Shown here one piece after another: positions 1 to 10,374 of a stretch of 63,880 nt of DNA; the stretch's first letter is position 1; every line of letters begins with the position of its first letter. Position numbers and translations under genes: made by a program. The DNA is from Paenibacillus peoriae KCTC 3763 (GTDB lineage: Bacteria; Bacillota; Bacilli; Paenibacillales; Paenibacillaceae), in NCBI RefSeq assembly GCF_000236805.1, contig NZ_AGFX01000014.1:1-63880 (forward strand). The letters are read 5' to 3'. The notes beneath the pieces were generated by a model that saw nothing but the letters and a program-made list of their open reading frames with translations, had not been told where the DNA came from and ran no database searches.

Positions 1-197
1 TTGTGGTCCTCTTTTTGTATACAATCGGTCAAACAACCTACAAAATTGAATTGCTCCTATGCTGCTTTCCCAAGTTAGAAATATCCATTTAAGGATATCC
101 TGATTTACTTGCAAACGCTTATTTATAAAGGATGTCCTTCGTAGGAGTACACTTGTTTGTACAGGGAAATACTAAGGGTTGGGACGCTGATGGAGGC
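1..197. other. Intergenic region upstream of guaB
   Basis: No open reading frame or RNA gene is recognisable here. A short inverted repeat (ATATCC...GGATAT, about 79-96) and another (GTACA...TTGTAC, about 149-163) are visible, but neither is followed by a T-run. The region probably holds the tail of the preceding transcription unit and the upstream sequence of the guaB promoter. Confidence 0.4.
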
Positions 198-226
198 TTG
201 ACACCCCTATACTGCTTTGCTAAGAT
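198..226 (+). promoter_or_regulatory. Sigma-A promoter of guaB
   Basis: TTGACA (198-203) and TAAGAT (221-226) are separated by exactly 17 bases. Transcription would start near 233, leaving a leader of about 85 bases before guaB. The -35 box matches consensus fully and the -10 box at four of six positions. No purine-riboswitch core is visible in the leader. Confidence 0.75.
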
Positions 227-304
227 TGCAATAATATATTTTCAGAGAGCCTTGATTTGTCCATGTTGGACAGACAACAAGACCAATACAGACTAAACAT
301 TTGA

Positions 305-1777
<1,473 letters not shown>

Positions 1778-1800
1778 AGTTCAGCTTTGATAGACTTGAC

Positions 1801-1838
1801 GACAGGCAGAGTGCATTTCGCTCTGCCTGTCTTTTTTT
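1801..1838 (+). terminator. Intrinsic terminator of guaB
   Basis: A perfect 11-bp stem (GACAGGCAGAG at 1801-1811 with its complement at 1821-1831) is followed directly by seven T residues. Confidence 0.93.
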
Positions 1839-2105
1839 AGAGATACCCCTGTGATAGAATAGACAAGTGTCCGCCATTTTATAGAGTTATTGATAAAGTA
1901 AAGACACATCAAGACTCTTGAATGAGTGCCTGCTGGATCAAAGATACGAGCATAGTATGCTCATGACAGACCCGAACTTAGAAGATGAAATCCAATGAAC
2001 GATAAGACACTAAAACATTAATTACATTTGCCTAGCAGAGGCTATAACCACCGTCTCGTTATACATAGCGGATCGGGTTGAGGTATGAGAGGAGTTTGTA
2101 TTCAT

Positions 2106-3494
2106 TTGAAAGCGAACAATCAAAAACAAAATAACAAGCGTAGCATGATTAAGAAAAGCGTAACTGCTGTTATGGTGCTTAATATGATGTATATGTCGGC
2201 GTTGCCTGTTGTAGGCAATTTCGATCCGACCGTGGCTACTTTTGCTGCGGGTGCGACAACAGAGGCTACCAAAATCACGGGGACAGGCTCTGTTAATCCG
2301 CCTAGCCTTGCACTACGTTCAGCCATTCTGATTGAGCCTTCCACTGGACAGGTGTTGCTGTCTATGAACCCGGATGAGCCGCTTCCGCCAGCCAGTATGA
2401 CTAAAATGATGACCGAATACATCGTGGCTGAGCAGGTCAAGCAGGGTAAGCTCAAATGGACTGATAAGGTAACTGTTAACGAGAACGCTGCTAAGAGCAT
2501 CGGATCGCGTATTTTTTTGGCTCAAGGTGATCAACATACGGTAGAAGAACTTTATATTGCCATGGCGGTAGGTTCTGCTAATGATGCAACGGTAGCCCTT
2601 GCCGAACGTGTATCTGGAACGGAGCAGGATTTTGTTAAATTAATGAATGAGACGGCTCAAAAAATGGGCATGAAAAATACGTATTTTATCAATTCAACGG
2701 GTTTAGACCGTAAGGACATGCCGACAGGCTATCAGCCGAACACGGATCGGGAAACTGTAATGACAGCGAGAGATGCGGCAACACTAGCGAGCAACATTAT
2801 TAAGGACCATCCGGACTACAAACGTTTTACGACGATTCAATCCTACAAATTCCGTCCGACGGACAAGGCGCCGATTGTTAACTATAACTGGATGCTGGAA
2901 GCAAACAAAAATATCACAAACTTTAGAAAGTTTGCCTATCCGGGTCTGGATGGAATGAAAACCGGTCATACGACCAACGCGGGAAACTGCTTTACCGGAA
3001 CAGCCGAACGCAACGGAATGCGCCTTATTAGTGTAGTTATGGGAGCAGACTCTGAACCCCATCGTTTTACGGAGACAGCTAAGGTACTAAACTATGGGTT
3101 TGATAATTTTGAAGTGAAACAGGTTGTAGCACCAAAGACAGTAGTTAAGGGTATAGAGAATGTGCCTGTCACCAAAGGTAAAGAAACAGAAGTGCCTGTT
3201 GTGACCAAGGATGCAGTAAGTTTTATCGTGCCTAAGGGCGCAAGCAATCCTAAGGTAACTTTCACAACGAACATAACGCCGGCAAGCACTCTCGTAGCGC
3301 CATTGAAGCAAGGGGCAAAAGTTGGAACAATCACGTATACGTACAAAACAGATGGCTCGGATAAAGGCCAGGTAAAAACCGTGGATTTGGTTACGACAAC
3401 GGCAGTGGAAGAGGGCGGCTGGTTCCGGATGCTATTCCGGGCAATCGGAGATTTCTTCGGTGATTTGTTCCAGAGCATTAAAAACCTCTTCTAG
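2106..3494 (+). CDS. dacA: D-alanyl-D-alanine carboxypeptidase (PBP5 type)
   Basis: This S11-family penicillin-binding protein removes the terminal D-Ala from peptidoglycan pentapeptides outside the membrane. The three active-site motifs are present: SMTK, SAN, and KTG in a GMKTGHT context. An N-terminal signal sequence precedes the catalytic domain, and an amphipathic C-terminal helix (WFRMLFRAIGDFFGDLF) would anchor it peripherally, as in PBP5. The frame opens at ATG 2085, but that codon overlaps the strong GAGAGGAG ribosome-binding site (2087-2094). TTG 2106 is therefore the likely start, giving about 462 residues. The position between guaB and pdxS is the usual Bacillales order. Confidence 0.93.
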   Translation: MKANNQKQNNKRSMIKKSVTAVMVLNMMYMSALPVVGNFDPTVATFAAGATTEATKITGTGSVNPPSLALRSAILIEPSTGQVLLSMNPDEPLPPASMTKMMTEYIVAEQVKQGKLKWTDKVTVNENAAKSIGSRIFLAQGDQHTVEELYIAMAVGSANDATVALAERVSGTEQDFVKLMNETAQKMGMKNTYFINSTGLDRKDMPTGYQPNTDRETVMTARDAATLASNIIKDHPDYKRFTTIQSYKFRPTDKAPIVNYNWMLEANKNITNFRKFAYPGLDGMKTGHTTNAGNCFTGTAERNGMRLISVVMGADSEPHRFTETAKVLNYGFDNFEVKQVVAPKTVVKGIENVPVTKGKETEVPVVTKDAVSFIVPKGASNPKVTFTTNITPASTLVAPLKQGAKVGTITYTYKTDGSDKGQVKTVDLVTTTAVEEGGWFRMLFRAIGDFFGDLFQSIKNLF

Positions 3495-3625
3495 TTAGCG
3501 AGAGAAACACAATGTACCTTCTTCTTCATTGCTTATTTTGCAGCTAGAAATGATTGTGTATTTGGCGTCTGTGCGGTAAAATATTAAGTTAGAATCTAAA
3601 CGTAACGCTTACAGGAGGCAACGAT

Positions 3626-4507
3626 ATGGAAACGGGAACTTCGCGTGTTAAAAGAGGTATGGCAGAGATGCAAAAAGGCGGCGTGATTATGGATGTCATG
3701 AACGCTGAACAGGCAAAAATTGCGGAGGCAGCAGGCGCTACAGCTGTAATGGCTCTTGAACGGGTGCCTTCAGATATTCGTGCAGCTGGTGGAGTTGCCC
3801 GTATGGCTGACCCGACGATTGTGGAAGAGGTTATGAAGGTTGTTTCTATTCCTGTTATGGCTAAGGCTCGTATCGGCCATTTTGTGGAGGCAAAGGTGCT
3901 GGAATCTCTCGGCGTTGACTATCTCGATGAGAGTGAAGTGCTGACACCTGCGGATGAAGTTTTCCATATCGATAAGCGGGAGTTCACCGTTCCATTTGTT
4001 TGCGGAGCCAAGGATCTGGGAGAAGCACTGCGTCGTATCGGCGAAGGCGCATCTATGATTCGTACAAAAGGTGAGCCTGGAACTGGAAATATTGTTGAAG
4101 CTGTTCGACATATGCGTTTTATCAACGGTCAAATTCGGAAGGTACAAAACCTGTCGAAGGACGAGCTGTATGCAGAAGCAAAAAACCTCGGCGTTGCTTA
4201 CGAGCTGCTGCTGGAAGTGCATGAGCACGGTAAGCTGCCAGTGGTTAACTTTGCAGCGGGTGGCGTAGCAACACCTGCTGATGCCGCATTGATGATGCAT
4301 TTGGGCGCTGATGGTGTCTTCGTGGGTTCTGGTATTTTCAAATCAGACAGCCCTGAGAAATTCGCTAAAGCAATCGTGGAAGCAACCACTCATTATACGG
4401 ACTACAAGCTGATTGCAGAGGTATCAAAGAATTTGGGAACTCCTATGAAGGGTATTGAAATTTCCAAATTGGCATCACATGAGCGTATGCAGGATCGTGG
4501 TTGGTAA
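3626..4507 (+). CDS. pdxS: Pyridoxal 5'-phosphate synthase, synthase subunit
   Basis: PdxS condenses ribose 5-phosphate, glyceraldehyde 3-phosphate and ammonia into PLP in the deoxyxylulose-independent pathway. The 293-residue sequence is nearly colinear with Bacillus PdxS. Lys80 ([10 protein letters not shown]) and Lys148 (RTKGEP) correspond to the two lysines that form covalent intermediates. ATG 3626 follows AGGAGG. pdxT begins 17 bases downstream, and the two proteins form a dodecamer:dodecamer glutamine amidotransferase complex. Confidence 0.97.
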   Translation: METGTSRVKRGMAEMQKGGVIMDVMNAEQAKIAEAAGATAVMALERVPSDIRAAGGVARMADPTIVEEVMKVVSIPVMAKARIGHFVEAKVLESLGVDYLDESEVLTPADEVFHIDKREFTVPFVCGAKDLGEALRRIGEGASMIRTKGEPGTGNIVEAVRHMRFINGQIRKVQNLSKDELYAEAKNLGVAYELLLEVHEHGKLPVVNFAAGGVATPADAALMMHLGADGVFVGSGIFKSDSPEKFAKAIVEATTHYTDYKLIAEVSKNLGTPMKGIEISKLASHERMQDRGW

Positions 4508-4524
4508 GGAAAGAAGGGACCGGC

Positions 4525-5091
4525 ATGAAAATAGGAGTATTGTCGCTGCAAGGCGCTGTAGCTGAGCATATACGTAGTGTTGAATGTGCAGGTGCTGAAG
4601 GCGTGGCGGTGAAGAAGATCGAACAGCTCGATGAGCTGTCCGGTCTTATCATTCCCGGCGGCGAAAGCACAACCATAGGCAAGCTAATGCGCAAGTATGA
4701 ATTTATAGATGCAATACGTCAGTTTTCCGCTCAAGGCAAGCCTATATTCGGTACTTGTGCGGGATTGATCGTGCTGGCCACAACAATTCAAGGGCAGGAA
4801 GAAGCACACTTGGGACTGATGGATATTACAGTATCGCGTAATGCCTTTGGTCGCCAACGAGAAAGTTTCGAAACAGACTTGAGTATTAAAGGGATTGAGC
4901 AGCCGGTTCGGGCTGTGTTTATACGCGCACCGTTAATCATGTCTGTTGGAACAGGAGCAGACGTGCTGTCTGAGTACAATGGCGAGATCGTAGCCGCCCG
5001 TCAGGGGCATTTGCTGGCTTCATCCTTCCATCCGGAATTAACAGACGATTACCGGTTACATCAGTATTTTGTGGATATGGTTCGCGAATAG
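4525..5091 (+). CDS. pdxT: Pyridoxal 5'-phosphate synthase, glutaminase subunit
   Basis: PdxT hydrolyses glutamine and channels ammonia to PdxS. The class I amidotransferase triad is visible: Cys78 in GTCAG, and His169 and Glu171 in SFHPEL; the PGGEST oxyanion motif lies at about residues 44-49. The open frame extends back to 4501, overlapping pdxS, but ATG 4525 after GAAGGGA gives the usual 188-residue product starting MKIGVLSLQG. It forms an operon with pdxS. Confidence 0.96.
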   Translation: MKIGVLSLQGAVAEHIRSVECAGAEGVAVKKIEQLDELSGLIIPGGESTTIGKLMRKYEFIDAIRQFSAQGKPIFGTCAGLIVLATTIQGQEEAHLGLMDITVSRNAFGRQRESFETDLSIKGIEQPVRAVFIRAPLIMSVGTGADVLSEYNGEIVAARQGHLLASSFHPELTDDYRLHQYFVDMVRE

Positions 5092-5127
5092 CGGAAAGTC
5101 AGGTTTGTAGTGTAGGAGGGATTACCT

Positions 5128-6411
5128 GTGTTAGATATAAAGATTTTACGTAATGAGCTTGGTCGGGTTGAAAAAGCTTTACAGAACAGGAGCAAATCAC
5201 TGGATCTGATAAATGGTTTTACAGATCTGGATGTAAGCCGTCGCGAGCTGCTTCAGGAAAGTGAAGCGCTCAAAAATCGCCGGAATGTCGTATCCGGTGA
5301 AGTAGCCAAGTTGAAAAAGAACAAGGAAAATGCGGATGATCTTATTGCTGAAATGCGTCAGGTCTCCGATCGTATTAAAGAATTGGATGAGCAAGTGCGT
5401 GAGCTGGAGGTTCAGATCGACGAACTGGTGATGTCCATCCCGAATATTCCCAATGAGACAGTGCCTGTAGGCGCCTCGGAAGAGGATAATGTAGAAATCC
5501 GCCGCTGGTCGGAGCCGCGCGAGTTTTCTTTTACACCCAAAGCGCATTGGGAGTTGGCACAGAATCTGGACATTCTTGATTTTGAGGCTGCAGCTAAGGT
5601 GACGGGTTCCCGCTTCACGTTCTACAAAGGATTGGGAGCACGACTTGAGCGTGCGCTGATTAACTTTATGATGGATTTGCACAGCAGTGAGCATGGTTAT
5701 GAAGAAATGCTTCCTCCATACATCGTTAATCGCGACAGTCTGTATGGAACAGGGCAACTTCCGAAGTTTGAAGAGGATTTGTTCAAGCTGCGTGATACCG
5801 AGTATTATCTCATTCCTACAGCTGAAGTTCCGGTAACGAACTATCACCGCGAAGAGATTATGAATGCAGAGCAACTTCCCAAATATTACGTGGCCTACAG
5901 CTCTTGTTTCCGCTCAGAAGCAGGATCAGCAGGCCGGGACACACGTGGTTTGATTCGCCAGCATCAGTTCAATAAGGTAGAGATGCTCAAGCTGGTTCAT
6001 CCGGATTCCTCTTACGAGGAATTGGAGAAAATGACGAATGATGCTGAGCGTGTTCTACAGCTGCTTGGTCTTCCATATCGCGTGCTGGTACTTTGCACTG
6101 GGGATATGGGCTTTACGTCCGCCAAAACATACGATTTGGAAGTGTGGCTGCCTGAGAGCGGCATGTACCGTGAAATTTCTTCGTGCTCCAACACGGAAGA
6201 CTTCCAGGCACGTCGTGCGAACATCCGGTTCCGTCCAGATTCGAAAGCGAAGCCTGAATTTGTACATACGCTGAACGGCTCAGGATTGGCTGTAGGGCGT
6301 ACGGTAGCCGCTATTTTAGAGAACTATCAGCAGGAAGACGGAAGCATTGTAATTCCTGAAGCTCTTCGTCCATACATGCGAGGCGTCGAGGTTATTACTC
6401 CCAAACAGTAG
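5128..6411 (+). CDS. serS: Seryl-tRNA synthetase
   Basis: This class II synthetase charges tRNA-Ser. The N-terminal coiled-coil arm that grips the long variable arm of tRNA-Ser spans about residues 30-100. Class II motif 2 ([14 protein letters not shown]) and motif 3 ([13 protein letters not shown]) are intact. Length (427 aa) is normal. GTG 5128 follows TAGGAGGG. Only 36 bases separate it from pdxT and there is no T-box leader, so it is probably co-transcribed with pdxST. The tRNA-Ser gene lies just downstream. Confidence 0.97.
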   Translation: MLDIKILRNELGRVEKALQNRSKSLDLINGFTDLDVSRRELLQESEALKNRRNVVSGEVAKLKKNKENADDLIAEMRQVSDRIKELDEQVRELEVQIDELVMSIPNIPNETVPVGASEEDNVEIRRWSEPREFSFTPKAHWELAQNLDILDFEAAAKVTGSRFTFYKGLGARLERALINFMMDLHSSEHGYEEMLPPYIVNRDSLYGTGQLPKFEEDLFKLRDTEYYLIPTAEVPVTNYHREEIMNAEQLPKYYVAYSSCFRSEAGSAGRDTRGLIRQHQFNKVEMLKLVHPDSSYEELEKMTNDAERVLQLLGLPYRVLVLCTGDMGFTSAKTYDLEVWLPESGMYREISSCSNTEDFQARRANIRFRPDSKAKPEFVHTLNGSGLAVGRTVAAILENYQQEDGSIVIPEALRPYMRGVEVITPKQ

Positions 6412-6434
6412 GCATTGCAATTGTAGAAAGTCTG

Positions 6435-6443
6435 TGGTAAAAT
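6435..6443 (+). promoter_or_regulatory. Possible extended -10 promoter for tRNA-Ser
   Basis: TGG followed by TAAAAT (6438-6443) resembles an extended -10 element about 58 bases upstream of the tRNA. No good -35 box is visible. Confidence 0.35.
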
Positions 6444-6500
6444 AATTTTGTTGCGCCTGAGTTAGCTTTAATAGGAAGCAGCTTTATCCATTTACCACCT

Positions 6501-6589
6501 GGAGAGGTACCGAAGCGGTCATAACGGGGCGGTCTTGAAAACCGTTAGAGTGCAAGCTCACATGGGTTCGAATCCCATCCTCTCCGCCA
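6501..6589 (+). tRNA. tRNA-Ser (anticodon TGA)
   Basis: The 7-bp acceptor stem GGAGAGG pairs with CCTCTCC, followed by discriminator G and an encoded CCA. The anticodon loop CTTGAAA (6534-6540) presents TGA at 6536-6538. The long variable arm typical of class II tRNA-Ser and a T-loop GGTTCGAATCC are present. It sits next to serS, the enzyme that charges it. Confidence 0.97.
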
Positions 6590-6672
6590 TATTATATAAA
6601 TAACCAAGTCATTCAATTACGATAGCTGATACATTGGCCTTTAAGCGCTAATGATTAGAAATCGTGGAGAAT

Positions 6673-6706
6673 GGCTTTTTTGTTGTATAAAAAGCCTGCT
6701 TTTTTC
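6673..6706 (+). terminator. Terminator downstream of tRNA-Ser
   Basis: GGCTTTTT pairs with AAAAAGCC (about 6691-6695), followed by TGC and a six-T run. Confidence 0.7.
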
Positions 6707-6734
6707 ACACGTTATCAGATGTGGAGGTGCTGGC

Positions 6735-7076
6735 ATGAATCGAGAAATGACAGTAGATCAGCAAAAGCTGGTAGAAGCTTGGCAGGAACAACTGCCGGTT
6801 CTTTTGAATTCAGGAGATGAAGTACAGGTGCAGGCAGATGAAGCAGACAACCGGGCTATCCGAATCCACATTAAGGTTGAGGGTCGGCAAATGTACTCCT
6901 TCGATTTTGCATGCACCTATGTAGATTCCCGAGAAGTGCAGGTTACCCTGGTCGATGTAGAACGGGATGGGAAGTCGGTGGATGAAAGAACAGATATCAT
7001 CCAACAGCTGGTGTCTGATTATACTCGCCATATTCACCAATGTGCTCAGACGTTGCAGTCATTGACGCATTCGTAG
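6735..7076 (+). CDS. Conserved hypothetical protein, 113 aa
   Basis: I do not recognise a characterised family. The product is acidic and soluble, with no signal peptide or membrane segment. It looks like an alpha/beta protein with a central strand-rich part (RIHIKVEGRQMYSFDF) and a C-terminal helix. The frame opens at 6651, but ATG 6735 is chosen because GGAGG (6723-6727) sits at ideal distance. It is followed closely by two very small hydrophilic genes. Confidence 0.75.
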   Translation: MNREMTVDQQKLVEAWQEQLPVLLNSGDEVQVQADEADNRAIRIHIKVEGRQMYSFDFACTYVDSREVQVTLVDVERDGKSVDERTDIIQQLVSDYTRHIHQCAQTLQSLTHS

Positions 7077-7105
7077 TCATGAAGGAATAAGGGGGAGAAG
7101 GCCAT

Positions 7106-7276
7106 ATGACAAAAGCCAAAAACGGACTGGACAAGAACCTGTCCAACATTGTAGATGATTTGGAGCAGCGTCCAGTTAATAGTCACCAAGCACAGCAAGT
7201 TGAGCAGGATCGTAATGACCGCCGTCATCAGGATTCACTAAATCACGATAAAACGGGAGACCTGCACCATCTTTAG
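7106..7276 (+). CDS. Small hydrophilic protein, 56 aa
   Basis: This short gene begins MTKAKNGLDKNLS and ends DLHHL. GGGGGAGAAG precedes ATG 7106. The product is rich in Asn, Asp, Gln, His and Arg, with no hydrophobic segment. That composition and its position next to sspP suggest a minor small acid-soluble spore protein, but I see no diagnostic motif. Function is unassigned. Confidence 0.6.
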   Translation: MTKAKNGLDKNLSNIVDDLEQRPVNSHQAQQVEQDRNDRRHQDSLNHDKTGDLHHL

Positions 7277-7347
7277 TCCTATTTTAAATGGTAATATACG
7301 GATTTTATGATGTGCCAGAGTAAAGACAGAGAACGGAGGATGCATAA

Positions 7348-7503
7348 ATGAGCAAGCCTAAAGCCATTCCTGTTCCCGAAGCACAGGATTCCGGTGGAGG
7401 AAACGAAAAACGTGAGCGTAATCATCAGCAGGAGCCATTATCCGGTTCTAAAAAGGTGAAGCAACGGAATCACGTCAATCACCACAACAGAGAAGGGTCT
7501 TAA
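7348..7503 (+). CDS. sspP: Small acid-soluble spore protein P (SspP/CotL family)
   Basis: The 51-residue product carries EPLSGSKKVKQRNH near its C terminus, which closely matches the PEPLSGSKKVKNRNH core that I recall from Bacillus SspP. These minor spore core proteins are made in the forespore under late sporulation sigma factors. ACGGAGGA precedes ATG 7348. A hairpin terminator follows. I could not identify a clear sigma-G promoter in the 71 bases upstream. Confidence 0.8.
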   Translation: MSKPKAIPVPEAQDSGGGNEKRERNHQQEPLSGSKKVKQRNHVNHHNREGS

Positions 7504-7540
7504 GAAGTTAGACTTTTTTCCTAAAAATAGATTGCATAAT

Positions 7541-7580
7541 AAAGCACACCCTGGTTAAAGAACCGGGGTGTCTTTGTGCT
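7541..7580 (+). terminator. Terminator-like hairpin after sspP
   Basis: ACACCCTGGTT pairs with AACCGGGGTGT (one wobble pair) around a short AAAG loop. The following T-tract is short and interrupted. Confidence 0.65.
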
Positions 7581-7702
7581 TATTGTAAGAAAATTTTCCA
7601 ATAAGTGTTTCGTTGTTTGAGAAAATGCGGTAAAATTGAGGGTGTGTGTTTTTTGGTTAGTATTATAAAAGGGGTTAATTACGAGAGGAGAGAATTTACA
7701 CA

Positions 7703-8779
7703 ATGAGTAAAAAGTTATCCGTCTTGGTACTCACGATGGTATTGCTTTTGACGGTAGCCCTGGTAGGTTGCAGCAAGAAGCTAGAACCGAAGGAAGCAGT
7801 TACGACTGGTACTACAAATGCAATGAAGTTGAACTCTTATGAATCTAAAAGTCAATTCACAGTGAAAGATCTGACCATTACATCCGCTACTCTACCAAGT
7901 GAGCAAAGTGCAATGATAACTAGTATGCTGAAAAATGCAGACATTACGCTGGACGGCGTATATCAAAAAGAACCTTTGCAATCTGAAATGACGCTGGGTA
8001 TTCATTTGAAGGGTGATCTTTCCACCAGCTTCACGATTCCAATGGTTATGACTAAAGATAAATTGTACGTTAAAATTCCGAATATTCCATTCTACCCACT
8101 TCCTCAAGACGTTGTAGGTAAATTCCTGGTTGTCGATCCGCAAGAACTGGCTAAGCAATCCGGACAAGAATTCAACCCTGCAACGATGGATCAGGCAAAA
8201 TCGCAAAAATTTGCGAATGAAGTGATTGCCGCGATTATGGGCGAGTACGATCAAGCTACGTATTTCTTTGACATTGATCCTAAAGATGCTAAACTGCCAC
8301 AAGGCGTTGAAGCTAAACAAGTGGTTCAATTCAAAATTACGAACGACAATGTGAAGCAAGCTGCCGATACATTTGTTACTAAAGCGATTCCTAAAGCTAT
8401 TGATATTATGTCAAAAGACGAGTACATTAGCTTGTTCCAATTGAAGAAAGAAGATCTTACCACAGTAAAACTTGCAGTAGAAACAAACACCAGCGATTTC
8501 AAGAAAAAGCTGGATGAGCTGAAAAATTATTTGACGGTGAAACAATTTGACATTAACACAGCTTTGAACAAGGATAACATTCCTGTGTATCAAGACCTGA
8601 ATGCTAATGTGGAAATGAATGATCCGGAAACAAAAGACAATGTGAAATTGTCTGTAACAGGCTATTCGCAATTCAGCAAAATCAATGAAAAAGCAACATT
8701 TAAAGTAGGTATTCCAACAGGCGACCAAGTCCTGACAATCGAACAATTGCAACAAAAAATGCAAACTGTTGCTCCTTAA
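7703..8779 (+). CDS. Predicted lipoprotein, 358 aa
   Basis: The N terminus is a lipoprotein signal peptide: a short basic start, a hydrophobic core and the lipobox LVGC with Cys23 as the lipidation site. The mature part is hydrophilic and rich in Lys, Thr and Asp, without catalytic motifs that I recognise. It resembles the LppX/DUF-type beta-rich lipoproteins of Bacillales only in overall build. A strong GAGAGGAGAG ribosome-binding site precedes ATG 7703. A terminator follows, so it is probably monocistronic. Confidence 0.8.
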   Translation: MSKKLSVLVLTMVLLLTVALVGCSKKLEPKEAVTTGTTNAMKLNSYESKSQFTVKDLTITSATLPSEQSAMITSMLKNADITLDGVYQKEPLQSEMTLGIHLKGDLSTSFTIPMVMTKDKLYVKIPNIPFYPLPQDVVGKFLVVDPQELAKQSGQEFNPATMDQAKSQKFANEVIAAIMGEYDQATYFFDIDPKDAKLPQGVEAKQVVQFKITNDNVKQAADTFVTKAIPKAIDIMSKDEYISLFQLKKEDLTTVKLAVETNTSDFKKKLDELKNYLTVKQFDINTALNKDNIPVYQDLNANVEMNDPETKDNVKLSVTGYSQFSKINEKATFKVGIPTGDQVLTIEQLQQKMQTVAP

Positions 8780-8828
8780 GTATAGAATGACAGTCTGCAA
8801 GGCAACATTCATCATATGATGCAGGAAA

Positions 8829-8857
8829 ACCGCTCGGCTTAACGCCGGGCGGTTTTT
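8829..8857 (+). terminator. Terminator of the lipoprotein gene
   Basis: ACCGCTCGGC (8829-8838) pairs with GCCGGGCGGT (8844-8853) with one wobble, followed by TTTTT. It lies between convergent genes. Confidence 0.88.
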
Positions 8858-8899
8858 GTGTACTGCTATATTAACGTCCTGTGCAGTCATTTAGGTCTG

Positions 8900-9457
8900 C
8901 TACACGTCATCCTCGGCTAAAAGTCCGAACATCTGGTGGTCCTGCCAGGTCCCCTGGATTTGTACCAACTTGCGGGCAATACCTTCTGGCTGGAAGCCGC
9001 ATTTTTTCAGTACACGCTGAGAGCGGACATTATGCAAGAGAGTACCCGCCTGGAGACGGTGAAGGGAGAGCGCACGGAAGGCATATTGTATGGTCAACTT
9101 CAAGGCAGCTGTCATATGACCTTGGCCCTGTTCATGCTGATCCATCATGTAGCCGATATCGGCAAATTGTCCAACTCCACGCACCAGATTGGAAATGGAA
9201 ATATAACCAATGAGCCGCTCTTCCTTTAAAAGAAAGATACCGAACATGTACCCTCGGTCCTCTTCGGCTTGACGCAGTCTCTGACGGATGTAGTCCTGCT
9301 GTTTCTCTAATGTAAAAAATGAATCCTCGTAAAGCGGCTCGTACAGCGCATGCGACTCCCTGTTTCGCATCCTAAGGGCGAGAAGGGATTCACTGTCCTT
9401 CAAGCCTAATGGCCGTAAAAAGATACCTTGAGGCGTATTATACAAACTCATGGGCAT
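8900..9457 (-). CDS. GNAT-family N-acetyltransferase (RimJ/RimL type)
   Basis: The 185-residue product has the layout of the RimJ/RimL branch: N-terminal LRPL strand, a FGIFLLKEERLIGYISI beta-hairpin, the acetyl-CoA loop EQGQGHMTAAL (a Q/RxxGxG/A variant), and a C-terminal VLKKCGFQPEG motif. Such enzymes acetylate N-terminal amines of proteins or small molecules; the substrate is unknown. The frame opens at 9475, but the GGAAGGAG ribosome-binding site lies inside that extension, so ATG 9457 is the start. It lies 88 bases downstream of tadA in the same direction. Confidence 0.88.
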   Translation of the reverse strand: MPMSLYNTPQGIFLRPLGLKDSESLLALRMRNRESHALYEPLYEDSFFTLEKQQDYIRQRLRQAEEDRGYMFGIFLLKEERLIGYISISNLVRGVGQFADIGYMMDQHEQGQGHMTAALKLTIQYAFRALSLHRLQAGTLLHNVRSQRVLKKCGFQPEGIARKLVQIQGTWQDHQMFGLLAEDDV

Positions 9458-9545
9458 GAGCTGATCTCCTTCCATAGGGAGTTCGCAATCAGATGTATAA
9501 CGACTGACTACGGTTGTGTGAGAGTAAATGCTTCCGATTTCATCC

Positions 9546-10100
<555 letters not shown>

Positions 10101-10121
10101 TTAACATGATGTGAATAAAAT

Positions 10122-10202
10122 TGTGGATAACACTACACTTGTCCACAGAAATATCCACAATCTATAATAAGACCTGTGTATTTGTGGATTACTTGTGGAT
10201 GA
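10122..10202. promoter_or_regulatory. Cluster of five DnaA-box-like sites
   Basis: Within 81 bases there is one perfect box, TGTGGATAA (10122-10130), and four with a single mismatch to TTATCCACA in either orientation: 10139-10147, 10151-10159, 10183-10191 and 10194-10202. The cluster lies between divergently transcribed tadA and a sporulation-type histidine kinase gene. Clusters of this kind outside oriC titrate DnaA or let it control nearby promoters. AT-rich sequence follows. Confidence 0.75.
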
Positions 10203-10236
10203 TTATCTTATTATATTGTAGGCAAACGACCGTATA

Positions 10237-10265
10237 TTGACAACACTATACACTTGGTGTGTATT
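10237..10265 (+). promoter_or_regulatory. Probable kinase promoter with overlapping palindrome
   Basis: TTGACA (10237-10242) is followed 17 bases later by TGTATT (10260-10265). A palindrome, ATACAC-N5-GTGTAT (10248-10264), overlaps the spacer and -10 box and could be a repressor site. The leader to the kinase start is about 100 bases. Confidence 0.55.
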
Positions 10266-10374
10266 TATGTATATCCGGGAAATGTAAATGCTGGTATCAC
10301 GGCCGTTATTACGGTATCATTGAGTTAGCAATTGCCAGTAATCGCCAGCATACGGCAAGAGGTGAGAATTCAGT

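Noticed and set aside
10122-10202. The DnaA-box cluster as the replication origin
   Set aside because: There is no dnaA or dnaN gene beside it and no clear DNA-unwinding element, so it is treated as a regulatory or titration cluster.
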